From contig CAWGKC010000001.1 of NCBI GenBank assembly GCA_963823105.1, positions 434,001 to 498,000 on the forward strand: 64,000 nucleotides of DNA, in the 5' to 3' direction. A model generated the notes under the pieces. The model ran no database searches. It was not told the origin of the DNA and saw nothing but the letters and a program-made list of their open reading frames with translations. The stretch comes from JAJYKC01 sp963823105 (GTDB taxonomy: Bacteria; Acidobacteriota; Terriglobia; Bryobacterales; Bryobacteraceae). The position numbers were made by a program, and so were the translations under genes. This document shows positions 55,531-63,857 of this stretch, piece after piece. Every line of letters begins with the position of its first letter. Position 1 is the stretch's first letter.

Positions 55531-56359
55531 TTATGCGCCCCGCGGGCGCTGGCAATGCGGGCAGAAGTAGGTGGAGCGCCCGCCTTGTTTTAGGCGGCGG
55601 ATGAGGCGTGCGCATTCAAAGCACGGTTGGCCTTCGCGGCCGTAGACGCGGAGAGGGAAGTTTTCGGCTTCGGAGCGCGATCCGGGGCGGGAATATTCGC
55701 GTTCAGCCGCGCGGAGAGCGCGGCGCAAAGTGTCTACGATCGCTCGATGCAGCGCGCCGATGCGCGCAGGTGAGAGGGTCTTCGCCGGCTTGGCCGGATG
55801 GATGCCGGCGAGGAAGAGCGCTTCGGCGGCGTAGATGTTGCCGAGGCCGGCGATGCGTTTTTGATCGAGCAGAAACAGTTTGACGGGCTGTGTGGAGGCG
55901 CGGGCGGCGGCGGCGAAGCGGGCGGGCGTAAAGGAGCGCGAGAGAGGTTCGGGGCCGAGGGCGGCGTCGAGCGCGGCAAGTTCGTCCTCATTGAGCAAGC
56001 GAATGCGGCCGAGGGCGCGCGGGTCGGTGAACACCAGGCCGGCGCGGCCGGGGAATTCGAGAAAAAACCGGGCGGCGGCGGGAAGGAAGCGGATGTCGGG
56101 AAGAACTTCGAGATTGCCGGTCATGCGGAGATGAATGTGGAGCGCGCGAGCGGGACTGGCCGGAGAGGTGGAGGAGAATGTTTTTGGCGCGGCGAGTTAC
56201 GGATTCGATGCGGCGGCCTTGAAGGAAGGCTTCGACCTCATCGGGCGGGTGTGGCAGCGCGATGCGCGGGCGCAGGAGGCGCGCGGAGACAATGCGCCGG
56301 CCGGCGACGGCGGAGCGGATTTTGCGGCAGACGGCTTCGACTTCCGGCAACTCCGGCAT
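55531..56359 (-). CDS. mutM: formamidopyrimidine-DNA glycosylase (MutM/Fpg), frameshifted
   Basis: Frame one starts PELPEVEAVCRKI with Pro2 and Glu3 of the active site and RRAKNILLHL with the catalytic Lys. One extra base near 56160 moves the rest into another frame: ALHIHLRMTGNLEV, LLDQKRIAGLGNIYAAEALF, and the C-terminal zinc finger CFECARLIRR..YFCPHC. Repaired length about 276. Removes oxidised purines from DNA. Breakage by one base with all motifs intact suggests a sequencing indel. Confidence 0.9.
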
Positions 56360-56365
56360 CGGCGT

Positions 56366-57097
56366 TCAGGCGCGCGTGGCGAGGTAGCTCAGGCTGTGCC
56401 AATCCGGGCCGGCGTTTTCGTTCTCGCGGATGTCGACGATGCGGGCGCCGGATTGTTCCAGAAGATTCACGACGCGGCGGCGGGAATGGCCGTGCATTTC
56501 CAGGAACGGCTTGGGGCGGCGGAAGAGCCACCAGAAATGGCGATATCCGAATTCGAGCGCGCGGCCCATGCGTTTGCCCTCGCCGCCGCGGATGGAGGTG
56601 GGCAACTGGAACAGCAGCGCGCCTCCGGGCGCGAGCAGACGCACGAGTTCGCGCAGGTAGCCGCGGCCGAGGCGCGGGTGCATGTGCTGGAGCGTGATGT
56701 TGGAGTAAACGAAATCGAAGTGGGCGGAGGGGAGCGCGCGCAGGTCCCCGCGCTGGTTGAGAACGTATTCGCAGCGATCGGGGAAGCGGTTGTGGCGGCG
56801 GGCGAGTTCGATCATCGGCGGGGAAATGTCTACGCCAATGACGGATTCGAAGTGGCCGGCCAGGGCTTGGGTCAGCCGGCCGGCGCCGCAACCGAAATCG
56901 AGCGCGTATTTTTTCGAGGGCAATGGGTGAGTGGTTTCAAGGTAATCCATGACGCCGGCGATTTCCCAGACGCCGGTGGAGAAGAACTCATCCACGTCCC
57001 AGCGGTTGTCGTCCTTGCCCGGCGCGGTGAGGATGGCCCAATAAGGATCGCGCTCGCCGAGGATGGTCCATTGCCGTTGCAGCGCTCTGAGGCTCAT
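56366..57097 (-). CDS. class I SAM-dependent methyltransferase
   Basis: 243 residues. Motif I ALDFGCGAGRLTQAL, motif II IGVDISPPMIELAR, motif III region FDFVYSNITLQHM. The rest of the core is conserved, with a C-terminal extension (HFWWLFRRPKPFLEMHGHS). The substrate is unknown; small-molecule or lipid targets are typical. It is followed closely by mutM on the same strand (6 nt). Confidence 0.88.
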   Translation of the reverse strand: MSLRALQRQWTILGERDPYWAILTAPGKDDNRWDVDEFFSTGVWEIAGVMDYLETTHPLPSKKYALDFGCGAGRLTQALAGHFESVIGVDISPPMIELARRHNRFPDRCEYVLNQRGDLRALPSAHFDFVYSNITLQHMHPRLGRGYLRELVRLLAPGGALLFQLPTSIRGGEGKRMGRALEFGYRHFWWLFRRPKPFLEMHGHSRRRVVNLLEQSGARIVDIRENENAGPDWHSLSYLATRA

Positions 57098-57145
57098 CTC
57101 CCTTTATCATCGCCCAGCGCGGACGAGGCGTGGGATAATCGAACC

Positions 57146-57733
57146 GTGGCAAAGCCCAGGGAGCTCGAACATCGGCTGGAACGCGCCGGACAAGAGCTGC
57201 GGCTATTGCAAAAAATAAGCCGCTATCTGGTGCGCGACATCCCGCTACAGGAGGCTTTGAACGGCGTCGTTTCGCTGGTGGTGGAGTTTATGGATTGCGA
57301 CTCCTGCCTGCTCTACCGGTTGGAGGGCAGGGATCTGATTCTCTGCGCTTCGAACACGGCGCAAGCCTCCGCGGTGGGGCGGGTGCGGCTAAGCCTGGAC
57401 GAGGGTTTGACGGGATGGGTGGCGCGGGAGCGGCGGTTGCTGGCGATCTTCAGGGAAGCCTACCGCGATCCGCGATTCAAGACGTTCACCGATCTGCCGG
57501 AGGACACCTTCGAGGCGTTTCTCTCGGCCCCTCTCATCACGCGCAAGGGAGTGGCCGGCGTGATCAACGTACAGCATCGGGACGCGCACGCGCATACGGG
57601 CGGAGAGATGGAATTGTTGGCCACGGTGGGCGAACTCACCGGTTGTTTGTTGGAACTATCGAAAGACGAGAGGGGAACCGGAGACGGGGAGCGGGCGCTT
57701 CAATCGGCCCACACTTCGGCGCCGGACAATTAA
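57146..57733 (+). CDS. GAF-domain protein
   Basis: 195 residues from GTG 57146. N-terminal coiled coil (ELEHRLERAGQELRLLQKIS), then a single GAF domain: DCDSCLLYRL, GLTGWVARERRLLAIFREAYRDPRF, SAPLITRKGVAGVINVQHRDAH. GAF domains bind cyclic nucleotides or other small ligands. No output domain follows, so it may act in trans. Six nt before the next gene. Confidence 0.85.
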   Translation: MAKPRELEHRLERAGQELRLLQKISRYLVRDIPLQEALNGVVSLVVEFMDCDSCLLYRLEGRDLILCASNTAQASAVGRVRLSLDEGLTGWVARERRLLAIFREAYRDPRFKTFTDLPEDTFEAFLSAPLITRKGVAGVINVQHRDAHAHTGGEMELLATVGELTGCLLELSKDERGTGDGERALQSAHTSAPDN

Positions 57734-57738
57734 GGAAC

Positions 57739-58935
57739 GTGTCCAGACGCTTACTCTGCATTCTAATTTTGTGCGCGGCGATTCCTGGTTTTGGGGCGGG
57801 GCGGTGGAAGATGCAGTACTTCTACGACAAGCTAGACGCGTCACTCATCCTTCAGGACATCGAGTGCCCGGCGCCGGAGCGCTGCGTGGCGATCGGGGCG
57901 ATCGACGACAAGAGCGGGCATCTGAAACCGGCGCTTGTGGCCACGGGCGATAGCGGCGCGCATTGGACCGAAAGTGAATTGAAGGAGGTGCCGTTTTCGT
58001 TGTTCTTTCACGACGCCTCGCTCGGTTGGATGGTGACGGAAAAAGGCGTATGGCAGACGGCGAACGGCGGCGGACGCTGGGAGAAGATTTCGAAAGAGGA
58101 ACAACTGGAGCAAGTGTACTTCGTCGACGCCAATCACGGATGGGCGGCGGGGCGGGGAGGAATACTGCTTGAGAGCACAGACGGCGGCAAGCAATGGCAG
58201 AAGCTGCAGGTGGCGAATCTCGCCTGGCCCGTCGAACAGGTGGTGTATCAGTGGATCGGATTCGCCGGTCCGGACACGGGGTTTCTGGCGGGGTCGGCCT
58301 ATCCTTACGGCCAGCGCCGCTCGGCGCGACCGGAGTGGATGGACCCGGAGCGGGCGCGGCGGTTCCATTCTCCTCCGGTGTTGTCGTTTTTCGTCGACAG
58401 CAAAGACGGCGGGAAGACATGGCAGGCGGGCAAGCCCTTTTCGCAATATGGCGACCTGGGGCGGGTGCAGCGCTTGGCGAACGGGAACATGTTGACGGTT
58501 CTGCAGTTCGACGACGGGGCGGAATGGTCGTCCCAAGTGGCCCAGGTGGATATGGCGGCGAGCCGATTGTACGTCATTTACCGGCGCAAGGACCGGGTGG
58601 TGAAGGACGCGCTGCAACTGCCCAACGGAGACTACGTACTGGCGACGATCGAGCCGCCGGGAATCTCGTCGGCGCTACCGATACCGGGAAAGCTGCGGAT
58701 GGTCCAAGGCCATGGGGGAGATTCATGGCGGGAAATCAACGCCGATTACCGGGCGGTGGCGCGAAATGCGCTGCTGGGCTATGCGGACGCCAACAATATC
58801 TGGGTGGCGACGGATACGGGGATGATTTTGAAGCTGGAGCCGGAGGCGGCTCAAACAAAGCAGGCGCGATCTGATTTATCCACAGGTCTTGCACCGGGAG
58901 TTCGGCGCAAGGCCTTGATTCCAAAAGAAAACTAA
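57739..58935 (+). CDS. exported Ycf48-like beta-propeller protein
   Basis: 398 residues from a GTG, with a signal peptide (SRRLLCILILCAAIPGFGA). Repeated BNR/sialidase-type blades: LVATGDSGAHWTESEL, VWQTANGGGRWEKIS, LLESTDGGKQWQKL, VDSKDGGKTWQAG. This matches PSII-stability-factor (Ycf48)-like propellers used by many non-photosynthetic bacteria as periplasmic scaffolds. Starts 5 nt after the GAF gene stop. Confidence 0.85.
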   Translation: MSRRLLCILILCAAIPGFGAGRWKMQYFYDKLDASLILQDIECPAPERCVAIGAIDDKSGHLKPALVATGDSGAHWTESELKEVPFSLFFHDASLGWMVTEKGVWQTANGGGRWEKISKEEQLEQVYFVDANHGWAAGRGGILLESTDGGKQWQKLQVANLAWPVEQVVYQWIGFAGPDTGFLAGSAYPYGQRRSARPEWMDPERARRFHSPPVLSFFVDSKDGGKTWQAGKPFSQYGDLGRVQRLANGNMLTVLQFDDGAEWSSQVAQVDMAASRLYVIYRRKDRVVKDALQLPNGDYVLATIEPPGISSALPIPGKLRMVQGHGGDSWREINADYRAVARNALLGYADANNIWVATDTGMILKLEPEAAQTKQARSDLSTGLAPGVRRKALIPKEN

Positions 58936-59005
58936 ATTGAGGAAAGTACGCTGTTACGGTCTCTTTTCAGTTGACTTAATCTCCGGTTAAGAGCATTCTA
59001 GAGAA

Positions 59006-59595
59006 GGTTCCAAGAGGTTCAAGGAACAGCAAGCCCAGCGATAGGTAGCGGGCCTGGAACGATGATCCGAAGCCGTTCGATGAAAAAAGAGGGTTTCGGG
59101 GAGCGAAGGGAAATCGGGCCAGTCGTTTGGGTGGGCTGAGTCAGTCGAGTTTCGCGGAGCGCTTCGATCCGGAGGGGCCAATGGTCCTGAAGGGGAGCGA
59201 ATGCGGAAGGCGATTGATTCGGTTCCGTGCGGAACCTCGGTAACGGGTTAAGGTCGCTGATCGTTCCCCAATCCCAAAAGGAGAGAGGACGGGAGGCCGA
59301 GATCGAACGGACCGGGGAGAAACGCGGAAGTTGTGTTGAAGAAGTAGGCCGGGAACGTTGACCCTGCCGAGGCAAGTTCCGCAAGGAACGGGTCTCTGTA
59401 GGAGAGTGAAAGGCCGCTTCGAAACACGGGCCCCGAGCGCGCGGAGCGCGGATCGTGTCCGTAGCATTGAGATCAGGCTTGGCGAAATCCGGTCTGAAGG
59501 AGCGACGGAATCAGGTCCCCGATGCGAGGCTTGCCGTGTCAAAGCCGTGTATACCGGCTGGAAGACAGGCTGTTACCAATGGGTCGCTTGGAACC
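59006..59595 (+). ncRNA. candidate large structured RNA (about 590 nt), family unidentified
   Basis: No credible ORF on either strand. The ends can pair: GGTTCCAAG (59006-59014) with CTTGGAACC (59587-59595). Inside are many local hairpins, among them GGTTCC/GGAACC with a GTGC loop (about 59220-59235), GTTCC-GCAA-GGAAC with a GNRA tetraloop (about 59380-59395), CTCT/AGAG just after it, and CGGA/TCCG near 59156-59173. GNRA polarity puts the transcript on the + strand. Candidates to test are HEARO/omega-RNA, an orphan group II intron core, Acido-Lenti-1, or a new class. Family is not established. Confidence 0.55.
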
Positions 59596-59619
59596 ATTTT
59601 TATTGGTAGCTACGCAAGT

Positions 59620-59991
59620 TTAGTTTGAGACGACGGTGGGGTTTTGGGCGGCCTCAACCGTCGCGTCGTGGATGGGCCGGAAGCTGGCGAAGTTCCAACG
59701 GCAGGTGTTGCAATAGCACGGCTTGGCTCGAAGCCGCAATTTCCAGCGGGTAATCCAATCCAAATCGGCGAATTTTTCGTTACGCTGGCTCAGGTTGCCG
59801 CTAAGGCATTTTGGGCATTGGGCGAAGGCGATGCCCGCGCCATCGAGAAACGAATGCTCGAAACGATGGAGGCAATGCCGGCAGCGGAAAACGCCGGCGC
59901 CGGCCAGGCGTAAGAGAAAATCCTTCGCATTTCGCCTGCGCGAGGCGGAGACGCGGCGGCTGCCGCATCGGGGACACGATCCGAGATTCAT
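59620..59991 (-). CDS. zinc-ribbon hypothetical protein
   Basis: 123 residues dominated by four CxxC-type pairs: CPRCGSRRV, FRCRHCLHRF, CPKCLSGNL and CYCNTCRWNF, so probably two zinc ribbons. Basic overall (RRRNAKDF, RWKLRLRAK), which suggests nucleic-acid binding. No catalytic domain. It lies tail-to-tail with the candidate RNA gene, 25 nt from the RNA's 3' closing helix. Confidence 0.7.
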   Translation of the reverse strand: MNLGSCPRCGSRRVSASRRRNAKDFLLRLAGAGVFRCRHCLHRFEHSFLDGAGIAFAQCPKCLSGNLSQRNEKFADLDWITRWKLRLRAKPCYCNTCRWNFASFRPIHDATVEAAQNPTVVSN

Positions 59992-60046
59992 ATTGTTCGC
60001 TAAGCGCCACGCGGAGTGCCGCGAGGCTCGTTTCCCTTCCCCACTG

Positions 60047-60937
60047 TCATTGCCGCGGATTCTGGGCGGCCAATCCGGCGAACTGCGCGGCGTTTACTTG
60101 CGTATAATGCCGCCGGTATTCGGCCAATCGATCTCCCAGAGCGCGAGCGGTTTTTTGTACCGCTTTTACTTTCACACCGTCGATAAAGCTTACAAACATC
60201 ACATCCCGCGTGGACGACGTCAGGAAGACGCAGTCGGCCCGTTCGAGATCGCCAAGAGTGAGCGGGCGTTCCCGGACGCGGGATCCGGGAACGGATACTT
60301 CTTCGAGCAGCAACGCTCTGGTCACGCCGGGAAGACAGCCGGCGCCGAGCGGTGGTGTCAAGACCTCGCCGTCGAACACGGCGAAAACGTTGGCGGAGGT
60401 GCATTCGCTTACCTCGCCAAATTCGTTCAACAAAAGAAATTCGTCGAAGCCCAGGCGGTGGGCCTCCTCATACCAGGCGAGATTGAAGGCCCAGGAGGTG
60501 ACCTTGGTTCCGGAGAACTCGCAGGCGGCGTAGCGGGCATTGGCTTTGACGCCGAGGCGGGCCGAACGGCCCCAATCGGCAAGGTCGGCGGTGAAGGCGA
60601 ACAGATCGAACGCCCTGGAAACGCCGGGGCCTTCAAACGCGCCGCCGTGATTGCGGACGACGGCGATACGAAGGGTCGCGTTCCACGCCGAGTTGGCTTC
60701 GAGCAGCGGGTGGATGCGTTCGAGAATATATTCAGGGGCCTCCGGGAACGGAACGCCGAGCTTGGCGGCGTCCTTGCTCATGCGCGCCCAGTGGCGCTCC
60801 CAGGCAAAAAGAACACCATCCTGAACGCGCAGGGTCGAAAAAACGCCCCAGCCATTCAAAAGGCCAGTTTGCCCAGGCGAGGCGGTGCGGCGGGCGGCGT
60901 CCTGGACGTCCTCGTTATGGAGTAGAAACCGGTGCAT
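60047..60937 (-). CDS. class IV PLP aminotransferase (BCAT / PabC-like)
   Basis: 296 residues. Catalytic Lys145 in FSGTKVTSWAF, and the Glu178 region NEFGEVSECTSANVF with phosphate-binding residues. LNGWGVFSTLRV and ERHWARMSKDAAKL are typical. The family covers branched-chain aminotransferases and 4-amino-4-deoxychorismate lyase; sequence alone does not choose. No pabA or pabB nearby. Transcribed alone, divergent from the ThiO-like gene. Confidence 0.88.
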   Translation of the reverse strand: MHRFLLHNEDVQDAARRTASPGQTGLLNGWGVFSTLRVQDGVLFAWERHWARMSKDAAKLGVPFPEAPEYILERIHPLLEANSAWNATLRIAVVRNHGGAFEGPGVSRAFDLFAFTADLADWGRSARLGVKANARYAACEFSGTKVTSWAFNLAWYEEAHRLGFDEFLLLNEFGEVSECTSANVFAVFDGEVLTPPLGAGCLPGVTRALLLEEVSVPGSRVRERPLTLGDLERADCVFLTSSTRDVMFVSFIDGVKVKAVQKTARALGDRLAEYRRHYTQVNAAQFAGLAAQNPRQ

Positions 60938-61055
60938 TACTCGACTCTATGATTATGATTATCGGACAAAACGGCCCGGTTGAGATGGATTTTTTGTAGA
61001 AGATCCGTCCTGAGATTCGAGGGCCGCGCGGCGCACTGGCCTGCTACATTGGAAC

Positions 61056-62042
61056 TTGCCGAAAAGACCATCGGTTCTCGTCGCCGGGGCGGGCATTATC
61101 GGCTCTTCGATCGCTTGGCGTCTGGCGCAAGCGGGTTGCGCGGTGCAGCTTGTCGACGCCCGCCGGATGGGACGCGAGGCGAGTTGGGCGGGAGCGGGAA
61201 TGCTGGCGCCGGGGGGCGAGTTCGTGCGCCGCTCGCCGTGGATCGATCTGGCGCTGCGAAGCCTGCGAATGTACCCGGAATTCGTAAGGGAATTGACGGA
61301 GGAGAGGGGCGGTTTGGCGATCGACTACCGCGCTTGCGGGGCGGTGGAGACGGCGGAGGCGAAGGAGGATTGGCCAGCGCTGGCGGAGCGGGCGGGGGCG
61401 CAGCGGGAGATCGGCATCGAATGCACGGTCGCGGAGGGCGTTGTGCATTATCCCAACGACGCTCTGGTGAACCCGCGCGAGACGATGGCGGCGTTGCGTG
61501 CCGCGTGCCTGTGGAGCGGGGTGTCGATCTTTGAAAACTGTCCCGAGACGGTGGTGGACGACGGCGAGAAGACGGTGGTGGTCGCCGCGGGGGCGTGGGC
61601 GAGCGGTATTGAAGTGCGATCCGGCGGCAGGGCGCTGGATCTGCCGAAGAGCTATCCGGTGAAGGGGCATTTGCTGGGATACATCCTTCCACCCGGCTCG
61701 CTGGAGTCGATCCGGCGGCGCGGCCACACCTATCTTTTGCAGAGATCGAACGGGTACACCATCGCGGGTTCGAACGAGGAAAAGATCGGCTTCGACCGGA
61801 CGGTGGATCCGGCGATCGCCGCCGATTTGCACCGGCGGGCGGTGTCGCTTTTTGGATATTTGGAAGGACGGGTTCCGCGGGAATGCTGGATCGGATTCCG
61901 GCCGGCGACAGAGACGGGGGAACCGGCGATTGGGAGGGTGGAGGGTACACGGACGTGGCTGGCTTACGGCCACTTCCGGAACGGCATACTGATGGCTCCG
62001 GCGACGGCGGAACGGGTTGCGGAGGAGATTCTGAGCGGCTAG
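61056..62042 (+). CDS. thiO: FAD-dependent glycine/D-amino-acid oxidase, ThiO-like
   Basis: 328 residues from a TTG. FAD motif VLVAGAGIIGSSIAWRLA, then ASWAGAGMLAPGGE, SYPVKGHLLGY and a C-terminal CWIGFRPATETGEPAIGRVEG with YGHFRNGILMAPATA, all matching ThiO/DadA-type oxidases. ThiO makes the glycine imine for thiazole synthesis. Shorter than the usual 360-370. No other thi gene is in view, so a general D-amino-acid oxidase is possible. Confidence 0.82.
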   Translation: MPKRPSVLVAGAGIIGSSIAWRLAQAGCAVQLVDARRMGREASWAGAGMLAPGGEFVRRSPWIDLALRSLRMYPEFVRELTEERGGLAIDYRACGAVETAEAKEDWPALAERAGAQREIGIECTVAEGVVHYPNDALVNPRETMAALRAACLWSGVSIFENCPETVVDDGEKTVVVAAGAWASGIEVRSGGRALDLPKSYPVKGHLLGYILPPGSLESIRRRGHTYLLQRSNGYTIAGSNEEKIGFDRTVDPAIAADLHRRAVSLFGYLEGRVPRECWIGFRPATETGEPAIGRVEGTRTWLAYGHFRNGILMAPATAERVAEEILSG

Positions 62043-62881
62043 CGGGAGATCCAATCGGGGAAGGGGAAAGATCGGGCTTCGGCGGTCTCGCGGATCAGAT
62101 CGGGAATCCGGGAGCGCCGGGCCATTAACCGGTCTAGCAAACGCTCCCACTCGGCGTCTTCACCGCCGGCGATCCAGGCGCGGGGGATGCGCTTCCAGGC
62201 TTGGTCCACGACGTCCTCGGGGAAATTGGCCACCTGGCCGAGCCACGGTTCGAAGTCGTCCAGGCCGCGCGCGCCGCGATAGACGGAGCGGCGGAAATAG
62301 AGGCCCTGAAGAGGGGAGTCCGAGAACGTCCATTCGGGGCCGTTGAAGACGAAGCCGTGGTCGATCATTTGCGCGACGAAGCCCAGCTTGGCGGGGGCGC
62401 GAATCGGAGTGGGAGAATGAGAGCGAAGACGGGCGCGGAAAAAAATCGATTGGCGGGAGTCGGCGTTGCCCATCCATTTATCGAAAACGAGGGCGCCGCG
62501 AAACTCGGCGAGGTTGGCGACTTTTTCGAGCAACTGGTCGGGGAGGAAATCGTAAACGGCGAGGCGTTCGGGATCGCCGGGGTGGCGCGAGCCGAAGTGC
62601 CAGCCGGGCTCGATGGCGATCCGGCGCGTGCCCAGACGAATGAAAGCTTCCGGGTTCTCTTCGAGGAAACCGGCTCCGACGCCGACCAGCGCTACCGGCG
62701 GGGCGGCGATTTGCAGGTAGTCGAGGAACATGGCGCTCATCCACTCGTTGACGAGGATGCGCCGGTGCTGGGGATTGTTGGCGAACTTCACGACGTACCA
62801 GTGTCCGTCGTCGCATTCGATCAAATGCGCCTGCGCGCCTCCGCGCATTTTGCGGATCAGGCGGCGGGCTTGAACGGGCAT
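62039..62881 (-). CDS. HipA-like kinase-fold protein
   Basis: 280 residues. A compact HipA-like core: ECDDGHWYVVKFANNPQHRRILVNEW with the ATP-binding lysine and Glu, then GTRRIAIEPGWHFGSR, LVFDKWMGNADSRQ (HipA-type catalytic Asp-Asn) and a DHGFVFNG metal-binding segment. It lacks the long C-terminal domain of HipA and has no HipB gene. Likely kinase of unknown substrate. It overlaps the ThiO-like gene tail to tail. Confidence 0.75.
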   Translation of the reverse strand: MPVQARRLIRKMRGGAQAHLIECDDGHWYVVKFANNPQHRRILVNEWMSAMFLDYLQIAAPPVALVGVGAGFLEENPEAFIRLGTRRIAIEPGWHFGSRHPGDPERLAVYDFLPDQLLEKVANLAEFRGALVFDKWMGNADSRQSIFFRARLRSHSPTPIRAPAKLGFVAQMIDHGFVFNGPEWTFSDSPLQGLYFRRSVYRGARGLDDFEPWLGQVANFPEDVVDQAWKRIPRAWIAGGEDAEWERLLDRLMARRSRIPDLIRETAEARSFPFPDWISR

Positions 62882-62947
62882 GGGAGAGAAGGAGCCAATG
62901 GCGAGTGAGGTAATCTAAAGGATTAACACAGACGCGAGGAGCCAAGA

Positions 62948-63163
62948 ATGCCGGAAGAAAACGAGAAAGCGGAGAGCGCCGCCAAGGGACGAGACGAGGT
63001 CGCGCTGGAGTTGATGAAGTTCGTCGCCGTGACGACCGGGTACGGAAAAGGCCCGAGCAGCGCCGGTTTTTCGGCTAAACAAAACCGGTCACCGGAGGAG
63101 TACGCCGATTCGCTGCTGCAATTGTTCGAGCGCTGCCGGGCGATCGTCGCCAAGCAGCCTTAG
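62948..63163 (+). CDS. small hypothetical protein
   Basis: 71 residues, charged N-terminus (PEENEKAESAAKGRDEV), then LELMKFVAVTTGYG and a C-terminal helix ADSLLQLFERCRAIVAKQ. A GAGGAG ribosome-binding site precedes the ATG. No family recognised. The neighbour is the H1-like protein on the other strand, 6 nt away tail to tail. Confidence 0.6.
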   Translation: MPEENEKAESAAKGRDEVALELMKFVAVTTGYGKGPSSAGFSAKQNRSPEEYADSLLQLFERCRAIVAKQP

Positions 63164-63169
63164 CTGCCC

Positions 63170-63736
63170 TTAGCGCCTGGAGGACTTTTTCGGCGCGGCC
63201 TTCTTGGGGGCCGCTTTCTTGGGAGCCGCTTTCTTGGGAGCCGCCTTTTTCGGCGCGGCTTTCTTGGGGGCCGCTTTCTTGGGAGCTATCTTTTTCGGCG
63301 CGGCCTTCTTGGGTGCGGCTTTCTTTGGGGCCGCTTTCTTCGGGGCCGCTTTTTTCGGGGCGGCCTTTTTCGGGGCGGCTTTTTTCGCTGGCGCGGCTTT
63401 CTTCGCCGGTGTCTTCTTTTTCGCCGGCGCGGCCTTCTTTACCGGCGCGGCTTTCTTCGGCGCAGGCGGCGCGGCGGCTTTTGCCGGCGGAGCGGCGGCG
63501 GTGCGGCTGACTGCTTTTTTCGCCGGCTTTTTGAGGGCGGGCGCTACACCGGTCTCGGGAGCGGGCGCAGCCTCCGGGACGACAACGACTCCGGTGATTA
63601 CTTCGACCACCTCGACCTCGTCGTCGTCTTCGGCTCCATACTCGCCAATGTCGGACTCTACGGCGACGTGCTCCTGTTCATAGTCGAAATCGTCCGCTTC
63701 CTCGTCGGCGGCGGTGAAGAAATGTGGATTAAACAT
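63170..63736 (-). CDS. histone H1-like lysine/alanine/proline-rich protein
   Basis: 188 residues. An acidic N-terminal third (ADDFDYEQEHVAVESDIGEY, DDDEVEVVEV) is followed by a proline/alanine linker and a C-terminal domain of about 13 tandem AAPKK-type pentapeptides, ending KKSSRR. The layout resembles bacterial H1-like proteins such as chlamydial Hc2. Such proteins coat or condense DNA. The repeat DNA is a degenerate 15-bp array and may vary in copy number. The acidic head could regulate the basic tail. Confidence 0.85.
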   Translation of the reverse strand: MFNPHFFTAADEEADDFDYEQEHVAVESDIGEYGAEDDDEVEVVEVITGVVVVPEAAPAPETGVAPALKKPAKKAVSRTAAAPPAKAAAPPAPKKAAPVKKAAPAKKKTPAKKAAPAKKAAPKKAAPKKAAPKKAAPKKAAPKKAAPKKIAPKKAAPKKAAPKKAAPKKAAPKKAAPKKAAPKKSSRR

Positions 63737-63857
63737 TTTCTATGCCTCTCGTGCGCTTCAAAAAACTACATCCTAGAATAACTCGTTTTCAGCGCAAGGC
63801 AAGAACAAACTGAAGCGGAGCGCAAAAAGATTTTCGAGAGCGAGCGGAGGAGGAGGA

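Noticed and set aside
59141..59542. 133-codon minus-strand ORF inside the candidate RNA
   Set aside because: Arg/Ser-rich with no domain; it crosses several perfect hairpins and is explained by RNA structure.
63180..63420. Short-period repeat that could suggest a CRISPR array
   Set aside because: It is a 15-bp period encoding AAPKK pentapeptides in frame, with no spacers.
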